Of a DNA stretch of 64,000 nucleotides, positions 40,852 to 48,575 are shown one piece after another. A program made the position numbers and the translations under genes. Positions within the stretch are counted from its first letter, which is position 1; every line of letters starts with the position of its first letter. The stretch lies in the NCBI RefSeq assembly GCF_018531375.1, contig NZ_JAHBOH010000001.1, positions 2,108,001 through 2,172,000 of the forward strand, read 5' to 3'. The stretch is from Cellulomonas fulva (GTDB lineage: Bacteria; Actinomycetota; Actinomycetes; Actinomycetales; Cellulomonadaceae). The notes beneath the pieces are model-generated. The model saw only the letters and a list, made by a program, of their open reading frames with translations. It did not search any database and was not told the DNA's origin.

Positions 40852-41581
40852 CCCGGGCTCCGGCGCCGTCGGCCCGGGCCGGCGGGCGTGGACCGCCGCC
40901 GGCGCGGCCGTGCCGGTGAGTGCCGTCGCGACGATCGCGGGATGTGCGGCGGCCGCCGGGCTCGCCCGGGGCACCGCGCAGCCGGTCGCCGTCGTCGCGG
41001 TCCTCGTCGCCGGCGTCCTGGGCGGTCTGCTCTGGCAGCGGGTCGCCGGGCCCGAGGCGACGCACCGTCGGGTCGCGTCCGCCCGGGCCGCCTGGGCGCG
41101 GACGTGGGGCGGTGCCGCGCTCGAGCACGACGGCGCGGCCGACCCCCGGGACGTGGCGCTCGCTCTCCCGCGGGGGTGGCAGGTCGAGGCCGCGCGCGGC
41201 AGGCTCCGGTTCGCGGTCGCGTCGGTGCCCGTGCGCAGCGAGACGTGGGTGCTGCGTGCGGTCCCCGGGTCCCGCCGTGCCCGCGTCCGCCGCGAGGTCG
41301 TCGCGGCGAGTGCGAGCACGGGCGCGGTGCGGGTCCGCGTGCCGATCGGCTCGACCGCCGACTCGATGCTCGTCACGCCCGCCTGGGCGGGCCGCGGCGA
41401 GACGCCGGACCCCGCCTGGTTGGCCGCCGTGCGCGAGCGGGTGGCGCGCCACGAGGACCTGCTCGCGGCTCTCACGATCGGTGACGACCGCGTGGTCCTG
41501 CTCGCGCTCGACGACCCGCGCCCGGCCACGACCGTCGCCCGCGCGAACCTGGTGCGCGACGTCGCGGCCCTGGTCCGCTGA
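40838..41581 (+). CDS. membrane protein of unknown function, last gene of the cassette
   Basis: A 247-residue protein with two adjacent hydrophobic helices near residues 20-65, then a soluble, beta-rich domain of about 180 residues with strands such as GRLRFAVASVPVRSETWVLRA and GDDRVVLLALDDP. The layout fits a cytoplasmic or extracytoplasmic domain anchored by a helical hairpin. No family was recognised. It overlaps the YbaB-like gene, so all five genes form one transcription unit. It could be an immunity or assembly partner of the WXG100 protein; this is speculative. Confidence 0.6.
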   Translation: MPSADPGSGAVGPGRRAWTAAGAAVPVSAVATIAGCAAAAGLARGTAQPVAVVAVLVAGVLGGLLWQRVAGPEATHRRVASARAAWARTWGGAALEHDGAADPRDVALALPRGWQVEAARGRLRFAVASVPVRSETWVLRAVPGSRRARVRREVVAASASTGAVRVRVPIGSTADSMLVTPAWAGRGETPDPAWLAAVRERVARHEDLLAALTIGDDRVVLLALDDPRPATTVARANLVRDVAALVR

Positions 41582-41611
41582 GCCCGCCGACGCGACACCG
41601 ACCCACCCGCA

Positions 41612-42163
41612 TCACCGAGGCAGACGCTCGCGCGCGAGTCTCGCGAGGGCGAGGACGGTGTTCCAGTTGCGCGCGGTGCCGGTGCGGCCGGCGGTCTTCT
41701 CGAGGATCGGGAGCGTGAGCTTCGAGCGGCCGATGCCGTCGGGGTAGTACGCGTAGAGCTCGGTGCCGCGCCACGCGAGCCGCTCGCGGCCGTAGCGCGA
41801 GAGGTCGGTCGACGCCGCGGTGGCGGCAGGCTCGTCGTCCCAGGCGACGACGACGAGGTGGGACGGGTCGTCGCGCGCCTCGTCGGGGAAGGGGAGGGCG
41901 TCGACGAGCGCGTCCCACTGCGCGGCGGTGCGGGTGACCACGGGGGCGTCGAACCCCGCCTCGGCGGTCAGGGCCGCGTGCAGCTCGTCGGCCACCCGGG
42001 GCGCGCCGTGGGGCGCGACCAGGACGACGTTGCCGGAGTTCACGTACGTCGCGACCTCGGTATAGCCGAGGTCCTCGGCCACGCCACGCAGCTGTGCCGA
42101 CGTGAGCTTGCGCCCGCCGACGTTGACGGCCCGCAGCAGCCCGATCACCACGTTCTCGCTCAT
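41612..42163 (-). CDS. DUF1697 family protein
   Basis: A 183-residue soluble protein of the DUF1697 family, recognised from VIGLLRAVNVGGRKLTSAQL at the start, the YVNSGNVVL strand and the C-terminal RNWNTV. Family members are small alpha/beta proteins with unknown activity. CACGGT lies 6 nt before the ATG and could be a weak -10 box of a leaderless transcript. It is convergent with the WXG100 cassette (30 bases between stops) and divergent from nirB. Confidence 0.85.
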   Translation of the reverse strand: MSENVVIGLLRAVNVGGRKLTSAQLRGVAEDLGYTEVATYVNSGNVVLVAPHGAPRVADELHAALTAEAGFDAPVVTRTAAQWDALVDALPFPDEARDDPSHLVVVAWDDEPAATAASTDLSRYGRERLAWRGTELYAYYPDGIGRSKLTLPILEKTAGRTGTARNWNTVLALARLARERLPR

Positions 42164-42224
42164 ACCCGCACCGTGGCACACGCCGCCCACACGCGCCGCC
42201 CTCTCACACCCGGGCGTACCGGGA

Positions 42225-42295
42225 TGTGCGGGAAAGGTTGCGGTGGGGAAACGCGGCCGCACGCCCGCCGGAAACAACCGCTTCCTACCGTCGGT
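42225..42295 (+). promoter_or_regulatory. nirB promoter with element shared with narK
   Basis: The same two blocks as before narK: the first 15 bases are identical, the second 27 bases match at 25 positions, and the spacing is identical. The -10 box is TACCGT. An additional GGAAAC lies in the spacer (42247-42252), so three GAAA(C/G) cores are present. A leader of about 30 nt with GGAG precedes the GTG start of nirB. Confidence 0.6.
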
Positions 42296-42328
42296 GGTGT
42301 TCTCGTCACCCCTAGGACGGAGCCCCCC

Positions 42329-44914
42329 GTGAGCAAGCACCTCGTCGTCGTCGGTGGCGGCATGGTGGCCCAGCGCCTGGTCGAGGCGCTGCGCGACCGT
42401 GACACCGACGGTCAGTGGCGCATCACCGTCCTGGCCGAGGAGCCGCGCCGGCCGTACGACCGCGTGGCCCTGACCAGCTACTTCTCCCTGCGTGACGCCG
42501 ACGACCTGGCGCTCGGGGACCCGGCGCTGTGGGACGACCCGCTCGTGACGCTGCGGCGCGACGACCAGGTGACCGGCATCGACCGCGAGGCGCGCACGGT
42601 CACCACCGCGCGCGGACGGGTGGAGCACTACGACCACCTGGTGCTGGCGACGGGCTCCTCCGCCTGGGTGCCGCCCATGGAGGGTGCGGACCTGCCCGGT
42701 GTGTTCGTCTACCGCACGGTCGACGACGTGGCGGCGCTGCGCGGGTACGTCGAGAAGCTCCGCGAGACCAAGCCGGTCGTGCGCGGGGCGGTGCTCGGTG
42801 GCGGTCTGCTGGGCCTCGAGGCCGCGGGCGCGCTGCAGGCGCTCGGCGCGCAGGCGACCGTGCTGCAGGTGGGCACGCACCTCATGTCCGCGCAGATCGA
42901 CCTGGGCGGCGGCGAGGCGTTGCGCCGGCTGATCAACGACCTCGGCGTGGGCGTGCGGCTGAACGCCGCGACCACCCGCATCCGACCGCACCGGCGGGGC
43001 GGCGTCGGCCGCCTCGACCTCGCGGACGGCGGGCGCGTGGACGCCGACGTCGTCGTCATCGCGGCCGGTGTGCGGCCGCGCGACGAGCTGGCCCGCGCGG
43101 CGGGCCTCCAGATCGGGGAGCGGGGCGGCGTCGTCGTCGACGACAGCTGCCTGACGAGCGACCCGGACGTCTCCGGGGTCGGCGAGGTCGCGTGCATCCA
43201 GGGTGCCTGCATCGGCCTCGTCGCCCCCGGTTACGCCATGGCGGAGGTGACCGCGGACCGCCTCCTGGGCGGCGCCGCGCAGTTCCCGGGCGCCGACACG
43301 GCCACCAAGCTCAAGCTCTCCGGCGTGGACGTCGCGAGCTTCGGCGACGCGTTCGGCGTGACGCCCGGCGCGCTCGAGATCGTGTGGGCGGACCCCGTCG
43401 CGGGGGTCTACAAGAAGCTCGTGATGTCCGACGACGCGCGCACGTTGCTCGGCGGCGTCCTCGTCGGTGACGCGTCCGCGTACGCGAGCCTGCGGCCCAT
43501 GCTGGGGCGTGAGCTGCCGGGCGACCCGGCGGCGTTCCTGCTGCCGGAGGGCGGCGCCGGGGCGCCGGACCTGGAGCTGCCCGACGACGCCAGCGTGTGC
43601 TCGTGCAACAACGTCAGCGCGGGCGCCATCCGCGGCGCGGTCACGGACCACGCGTGCACCGACGTCGGCGCGGTGAAGGCGTGCACCAAGGCCGGCACGT
43701 CCTGCGGCTCCTGCCTCCCGCTGGTCAAGAAGCTGGTGGGCACCGAGCTCGCCAAGCAGGGCATCACGGTCTCCTCGGCGCTGTGCGAGCACTTCGCGCT
43801 GTCCCGCGCGCAGCTCTACGACGCGATCCGGGTCGCGGGGGTGGCCTCCTTCACGGAGGTCATCGAGCGGTTCGGCACGGACGCGGCGGGTCGCGGCTGC
43901 GACATCTGCAAGCCCGCGGTCGCCTCGATCCTGGCCACCACCGCCCCCGCGCACGTGCTCGAGGGTGAGCGCGCGGCGCTGCAGGACACCAACGACCACG
44001 TGATGGCGAACCTGCAGAAGGACGGGTCCTACTCCGTGGTCCCGCGCATGCCCGGCGGCGAGGTGACGCCCGAGGGGCTGATCGCGGTCGGCGAGGTCGC
44101 CCGCGACTTCGGGCTCTACACCAAGATCACCGGCGGCCAGCGGGTCGACATGTTCGGTGCGCGCATCGACCAGCTCCCGCTCATCTGGCAGCGCCTGGTG
44201 GACGCCGGGTTCGAGTCCGGCCACGCCTACGGCAAGTCGCTGCGCACCGTGAAGTCGTGCGTGGGCTCCACGTGGTGCCGGTTCGGCGTGCAGGACTCGG
44301 TGGCCCTCGCGGTGCTGCTGGAGCTGCGGTACCGGGGCCTGCGCAGCCCGCACAAGATCAAGCTCGGCGTGTCCGGCTGCGCGCGCGAGTGCGCCGAGGC
44401 CCGCGGCAAGGACGTCGGCGTGATCGCCACGGACAAGGGCTGGAACGTGTACGTGGGCGGCAACGGCGGCTTCACGCCCCGGCACGCGCGGCTGCTCGCG
44501 GAGGACCTCGACACCGAGACCCTCATCCGGACCATCGACCGGTTCCTGCTCTACTACGTGCGCACCGCGGACCGCCTGCAGCGCACCGCCCCGTGGGTCG
44601 ACGAGGTCGAGGGCGGCCTCGACGGCGTCCGCGCGGTCGTCATGGACGACTCGCTGGGCATCTGCGCCGATCTCGACGCCCAGATGGCCCGCCACGTCGA
44701 CGAGTACGAGGACGAGTGGAAGGCGACGCTCGAGGACCCGGAGAAGCTGCGCCGGTTCGCGTCCTTCGTCAACGCCCCCGACGTCGCCGACCCGTCGCTG
44801 GCGTACGTCCCCGAGCGTGGCCAGGTGCGTCCGGCCACGTCCGACGAGCGCGCCGCCGCCGAGCGCGGCGAGCCCGTCCTGGTCGCCGGAACCACCCTGG
44901 AGGTGCGCGCATGA
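42329..44914 (+). CDS. nirB: nitrite reductase [NAD(P)H] large subunit
   Basis: An 861-residue assimilatory nitrite reductase subunit reducing nitrite to ammonium. Residues about 1-290 are the FAD/NAD(P)H module (VVVGGGMVAQRL), then BFD-like [2Fe-2S] regions with CSCNNVSAGAIRGAV and CGSC near 423-470. The siroheme/[4Fe-4S] domain has ligands C644, C650, C684 and C688 (KSCVGSTWCRFG and SGCARECAEARG). The GTG has a GGAG site 7 nt upstream. It begins a five-gene operon making the enzyme and its siroheme cofactor. Confidence 0.95.
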   Translation: MSKHLVVVGGGMVAQRLVEALRDRDTDGQWRITVLAEEPRRPYDRVALTSYFSLRDADDLALGDPALWDDPLVTLRRDDQVTGIDREARTVTTARGRVEHYDHLVLATGSSAWVPPMEGADLPGVFVYRTVDDVAALRGYVEKLRETKPVVRGAVLGGGLLGLEAAGALQALGAQATVLQVGTHLMSAQIDLGGGEALRRLINDLGVGVRLNAATTRIRPHRRGGVGRLDLADGGRVDADVVVIAAGVRPRDELARAAGLQIGERGGVVVDDSCLTSDPDVSGVGEVACIQGACIGLVAPGYAMAEVTADRLLGGAAQFPGADTATKLKLSGVDVASFGDAFGVTPGALEIVWADPVAGVYKKLVMSDDARTLLGGVLVGDASAYASLRPMLGRELPGDPAAFLLPEGGAGAPDLELPDDASVCSCNNVSAGAIRGAVTDHACTDVGAVKACTKAGTSCGSCLPLVKKLVGTELAKQGITVSSALCEHFALSRAQLYDAIRVAGVASFTEVIERFGTDAAGRGCDICKPAVASILATTAPAHVLEGERAALQDTNDHVMANLQKDGSYSVVPRMPGGEVTPEGLIAVGEVARDFGLYTKITGGQRVDMFGARIDQLPLIWQRLVDAGFESGHAYGKSLRTVKSCVGSTWCRFGVQDSVALAVLLELRYRGLRSPHKIKLGVSGCARECAEARGKDVGVIATDKGWNVYVGGNGGFTPRHARLLAEDLDTETLIRTIDRFLLYYVRTADRLQRTAPWVDEVEGGLDGVRAVVMDDSLGICADLDAQMARHVDEYEDEWKATLEDPEKLRRFASFVNAPDVADPSLAYVPERGQVRPATSDERAAAERGEPVLVAGTTLEVRA

Positions 44915-45369
44915 CCGTCCTCGACCAGCCCGCTCGTGAGGCCGGGCAGCCCACCGGACCCGCGGGCACGACGAGCTGGACCGCGGTGTGCCGGCTCGAC
45001 GACCTGGCGCCCGAGCGGGGCGTGGCCGCGCTCGTCGCGGGCGAGCAGGTCGCGCTGTTCCGCCTGGTCGACGGCACCGTGCTCGCGGTCCAGCAGCACG
45101 ACCCGTTCTGCGACGCGTACGTGCTCGCGCGCGGCATCGTCGGCAGCCGGCTCGTCGACGGCGCACCGGTCCCCACGGTCGCCTCGCCGATGTACAAGCA
45201 GGTCTTCGACCTGCGGACGGGCGCGTGCCTGGACCTCGCCGGCAAGGCACCGGCGCGCGGCATGGCGCCGGACCTTCGGACGTGGCACGTGCGCGTCACG
45301 GGTGGCATCGTCGAGATCGAGGTCCCGTCGACCGACGGGGCCGGGGGACGGACGGGGGAGCGCGCATGA
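44911..45369 (+). CDS. nirD: nitrite reductase small subunit
   Basis: A 152-residue Rieske-fold protein lacking cluster ligands, as expected for NirD: AVQQHDPFCDAYVLARGIVG and SPMYKQVFDLRTGACLD are typical. It pairs with NirB. The N-terminal 25 residues are a polar extension and the C-terminus is Gly-rich. It overlaps the nirB stop and the next start by ATGA, so translation is coupled in a chain along the operon. Confidence 0.93.
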   Translation: MTVLDQPAREAGQPTGPAGTTSWTAVCRLDDLAPERGVAALVAGEQVALFRLVDGTVLAVQQHDPFCDAYVLARGIVGSRLVDGAPVPTVASPMYKQVFDLRTGACLDLAGKAPARGMAPDLRTWHVRVTGGIVEIEVPSTDGAGGRTGERA

Positions 45370-46640
45370 CGACGATGCTCGGGCTCGACCTGACCGGGCG
45401 GCGCGTGCTCGTCGTCGGCGGCGGGCCCGTCGCCGCGCGCCGCGTGCAGGGCCTGGTCGCCGACGGCGCGAGCGTGCTCGTCGTCGCCCCCGCGCTGTGC
45501 GAGCCGCTGCGCGACGCGCACCGCTGGGGCCAGGTGACGTGGAAGGCGCGCGAGGTCGCCGAGCGGGACCTCGACGACGTCTGGCTCGTCCACACCGCCA
45601 CGGGCGACCGCGCGACCGACGACCAGGTGGCGGCGTGGGCGCAGGACCGCCACGTGTTCTGCGTGCACGCCGGCCGGGCGGCCGGCGGCAGCGCGCGGAC
45701 ACCGGCGACGACGAGCCTCGGCGACGTGCTCGTCGGCGTCGTCTCGACCGGTGCGCCCGATCCGGGCCGCACCCTCGTCGTGCGCGACGCGCTGGCCGAG
45801 AAGGTGCGCGACGTGCTGGCAGACCACCTCCGCGAGGGGCGGGTGGACGTGCGCGGGCGGCGCTCGCGCGACGAGGGGCGCGTGGTGCTGGTCGGCGGCG
45901 GGCCGGGCGACGTCGGCCTGCTGACGCTCGCGGGCCGCCGCGCGCTCGCGGAGGCGGACGTCGTGGTCACCGACCGGCTGGGGCCGGTCGAGGTGCTCGA
46001 CGAGCTGGCGCCCGACGTCGAGGTGATCGACGTCGGCAAGACCCCCGGCCACCACCCCGTGCCGCAGCACGAGATCGGCCGGATCCTGGTCGAGCAGGCC
46101 CAGCGCGGCCGCGTCGTCGTGCGGCTCAAGGGCGGCGACCCGTTCGTCTACGGGCGGGGCGGCGAGGAGGTGCTCGCGTGCCGCGAGGCCGGCGTCCCGG
46201 TGACGGTGATCCCGGGCGTGAGCTCCGCGCTCGCGGCGCCCGCCGCCGCGGGGATCCCCCTCACCCACCGCGGCACGGTCGGCGCGCTGCACGTGATGAA
46301 CGGCCACGACGGGTGGTCGCAGGCGGGCCTGGTCGGGCTCCGGGACGCGACGTGCACGGTCGTCGTGCTCATGGGCGTGTCCGCGGTCGGCGACCTGACC
46401 GCGCAGGCGCTCGAGTTCGGCGTCGCGCCGACGACGCCCGCCGCGATCGTCGAGCGCGCGACGACGCCCACGCAGCGCGTCACGCGCGCGACGCTCGCGA
46501 CCCTCGAGGCGACCGCGCTCGCCGAGGGCGTGCGGGCGCCCGCCGTGCTGGTGCTCGGGGAGGTCGCGCACCCGGACCTGCTCGCGCCGGTGGGCACGCG
46601 CGACGGCGGGGACCGCACAGACCCCACAATGACCTGGTGA
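45366..46640 (+). CDS. cysG: siroheme synthase, bifunctional precorrin-2 dehydrogenase / uroporphyrinogen-III methyltransferase
   Basis: A 424-residue fusion. Residues about 8-150 are a CysG N-terminal-like dehydrogenase domain with an NAD-binding VVGGGPVAARRV. From about 175 on follows a SAM-dependent methyltransferase (LVGGGPGDVGLLTLAG, then LKGGDPFVYGRGGEEV). Together they methylate uroporphyrinogen III and oxidise precorrin-2 on the way to siroheme, the cofactor of NirB. Iron insertion is probably by the CbiX-type chelatase at the end of the operon. It overlaps nirD by ATGA. Confidence 0.9.
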   Translation: MTTMLGLDLTGRRVLVVGGGPVAARRVQGLVADGASVLVVAPALCEPLRDAHRWGQVTWKAREVAERDLDDVWLVHTATGDRATDDQVAAWAQDRHVFCVHAGRAAGGSARTPATTSLGDVLVGVVSTGAPDPGRTLVVRDALAEKVRDVLADHLREGRVDVRGRRSRDEGRVVLVGGGPGDVGLLTLAGRRALAEADVVVTDRLGPVEVLDELAPDVEVIDVGKTPGHHPVPQHEIGRILVEQAQRGRVVVRLKGGDPFVYGRGGEEVLACREAGVPVTVIPGVSSALAAPAAAGIPLTHRGTVGALHVMNGHDGWSQAGLVGLRDATCTVVVLMGVSAVGDLTAQALEFGVAPTTPAAIVERATTPTQRVTRATLATLEATALAEGVRAPAVLVLGEVAHPDLLAPVGTRDGGDRTDPTMTW

Positions 46641-47776
46641 GCGCACCGACCAGCACGACGAACGACCAGGGGATCGACCAGACCCTGGCCGGCTGCGTCG
46701 TGCTCATCACCGCCGACCGTCGCTCGGCCGAGCTCACCGCGGCCCTCACCCGCCGCGGCGCGAGCGTCCGGCACGCCGCGGCGCTCGGCATGGTGCCGCA
46801 CATCGACGACGCCGCGCTGGTCGCCGGCACGCGCGACCTGGTCGCCGACCCGCCGGACACCGTCGTGGTGACCACCGGCATCGGGTTCCGGGGCTGGATC
46901 GAGGCGGCCGACGCCGCGGGCCTGGCGGACGACCTCGTCGCGGCCCTGCGCGGGGCGCGGATCGTCGCGCGCGGGCCCAAGGCGCGCGGCGCGATCCAGG
47001 CGGCCGGCCTCACGCCCGACTGGGTCGCCGAGTCCGAGACGAGCGCCGAGGTCGCGCAGGTGCTGCTCGACGAGGGCGTGTCCGGCCTCGACATCGCGGT
47101 GCAGCACCACGGCGCGGGCTCGGACGGGCTCGACGAGGCGTTCCGCGCCGCGGGCGCGCGGGTGCGCAGCCTCGTCGTGTACCGCTGGGGACCGCCGCCC
47201 GACCCCGCCGCCGTGGCCGCCTCGGTGCGTGCGGTGGCGGCGGGCGAGGTCGACGCGGTCGCGTTCACCTCGGCCCCCGGCGCGGCGGCCTGGCTCGCGG
47301 CCGCCGACCAGGAGGGGGTCGCCGACCTCGTCGTCGAGCGCTGCGCCGAGGGCGCCGTGGTGATGGCCGCGGTGGGTCCGGTGACCGCGGCCCCGCTGCA
47401 GGAGCGCGGCATCGAGCCGCTGATCCCCGACCGCGGCCGGCTGGGCTCGCTGGTGCGGCTGATCGTCAACCACTACGGCGGCCTCGAGGCGCTCGACACC
47501 GTGGCCGGGCCGCTGCGGGTCTACCGCGGCGCGGCCGTGCTCGACGGGCACGTCCTCCCGCTGACGCCGACCGGGCTGGAGATCCTGCGGCTGCTGGCCC
47601 ACGCGCGCGGCTCGGTGGTGCCGCGCGAGCGCGTGCTCGCCGCCCTCCCGGGCGAGTCGCGCGACCCGCACGCCGCCGAGGTCGCGATCGCGCGCCTGCG
47701 GGACGCGACGGGCTCGCGCGGGCTGATCCGCACGGTCGTCAAGCGCGGCTACCGGCTCGAGCTGGCGGTGCGATGA
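46637..47776 (+). CDS. nnaR: HemD-like protein with winged-helix domain, NnaR-type regulator
   Basis: A 379-residue protein. Residues about 15-265 are a uroporphyrinogen-III synthase-like (HemD) domain (LITADRRSAELTAAL, VAFTSAPGAAAWL). About 280-379 is an OmpR-type winged helix (LTPTGLEILRLLAHARGSVVPRERVLAAL, ending VKRGYRLELAVR). Proteins with this order are known as NnaR in Streptomyces and mycobacteria, where they act with GlnR to activate nitrate and nitrite assimilation genes. Enzymatic activity may or may not persist. A CACAAT box lies 6 nt before the GTG and might be an internal leaderless promoter. Confidence 0.82.
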   Translation: MSAPTSTTNDQGIDQTLAGCVVLITADRRSAELTAALTRRGASVRHAAALGMVPHIDDAALVAGTRDLVADPPDTVVVTTGIGFRGWIEAADAAGLADDLVAALRGARIVARGPKARGAIQAAGLTPDWVAESETSAEVAQVLLDEGVSGLDIAVQHHGAGSDGLDEAFRAAGARVRSLVVYRWGPPPDPAAVAASVRAVAAGEVDAVAFTSAPGAAAWLAAADQEGVADLVVERCAEGAVVMAAVGPVTAAPLQERGIEPLIPDRGRLGSLVRLIVNHYGGLEALDTVAGPLRVYRGAAVLDGHVLPLTPTGLEILRLLAHARGSVVPRERVLAALPGESRDPHAAEVAIARLRDATGSRGLIRTVVKRGYRLELAVR

Positions 47777-48501
47777 GCGGGCGGACGGCCCCGCCCGCGC
47801 CTGTGCTCGTCGGCTGCTCGCACGGCACCGACGACCGCGACGGGCGGGTCGCGATCGCGTCGATCCTCGCGGACGCCGCCACGCTCCGCGGGGACCTCGA
47901 CGTGCGCGAGGCCTTCGTCGACGTGCAGACGCCCGAGGTCGCGGACGTGGTGGCCGGTGCCCTCGAGGAGGGGCTCGAGGCCGTCGTCGTGCCGCTGCTG
48001 CTCTCGGTCGGCTTCCACGTGCAGGTGGACATCGCCGCCGCGACCGACCGACCGGGCGCTCGCGCGGCTGCGCCGCTGGGCCCGGACGACGCCCTGGTCG
48101 CGATCCTCGCCGACCGCCTCGCCGAGGCCGGGCTGCGGGACGACGACGCCGTGGTGCTCGCCGCCGCCGGGTCCAGCGTGCCGGCCGCGGCGCTCGCGGT
48201 CGAGGAGGTCGCGCGCGGCCTGGCCGCCCGCCTGGGCCGGCACCTGGGCGCGCCCGACGCGTCCGGCGGCGGGCTCGTCGTGGGGTACGGCGCCGGTGCC
48301 TCGCCGCGGGTGCCGGAGGCGGTCGCCACCGCGCGCTCGTCGGGCCGGCGCGTCGTCGTCGCGTCCTACCTGCTGGCGCCCGGGTACTTCCTCGACCGCG
48401 TGCTCGAGGCCGGCGCGGACGTCGTCGCGGCGCCGCTGGCGCCGGACCCGCGGCTCGCGGAGCTGGTGCTGCGCCGGTACGACGAGGCGCGCGCGGGCTG
48501 A
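47773..48501 (+). CDS. sirohydrochlorin chelatase-like (CbiX family)
   Basis: A 242-residue chelatase-fold protein with two similar halves: LVGCSHGTDDRDGR holds the catalytic His, and LLLSVGFHVQVDI the second His. In siroheme synthesis it would insert iron into sirohydrochlorin. Its place as last gene of the nir operon (ATGA overlap with nnaR) fits that job, complementing the CysG-type fusion. Metal choice cannot be told from sequence. A GC hairpin terminator follows. Confidence 0.85.
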   Translation: MSGRTAPPAPVLVGCSHGTDDRDGRVAIASILADAATLRGDLDVREAFVDVQTPEVADVVAGALEEGLEAVVVPLLLSVGFHVQVDIAAATDRPGARAAAPLGPDDALVAILADRLAEAGLRDDDAVVLAAAGSSVPAAALAVEEVARGLAARLGRHLGAPDASGGGLVVGYGAGASPRVPEAVATARSSGRRVVVASYLLAPGYFLDRVLEAGADVVAAPLAPDPRLAELVLRRYDEARAG

Positions 48502-48508
48502 GCACGCA

Positions 48509-48533
48509 GGGCGGGCCGGAGACCGGCCCGCCC
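48509..48533. terminator. terminator of the nir operon
   Basis: A perfect 11-bp stem GGGCGGGCCGG / CCGGCCCGCCC with an AGA loop, 8 bases after the cbiX-like stop. A second, weaker hairpin follows around 48541-48575, before the end of the convergent repeat protein gene. Confidence 0.75.
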
Positions 48534-48575
48534 GGTGCGCTGCCGTGCGGCTGGGCTGCTGCCAGCCGGACGGCG

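Noticed and set aside
38834..41581. WXG100 cassette as a full polymorphic toxin-immunity locus
   Set aside because: No toxin domain or typical immunity family was recognised, so this remains only a possibility under the finding on the cassette.
42164..42328. Cobalamin or other riboswitch before nirB
   Set aside because: The leader is only about 30 nt and no conserved riboswitch core was seen; the conserved bases lie upstream of the -10 box.
42164..45250. Long minus-strand frame extending the DUF1697 gene upstream through nirBD
   Set aside because: The DUF1697 domain begins at the ATG at 42163. The upstream part is the shadow of nirB and nirD.
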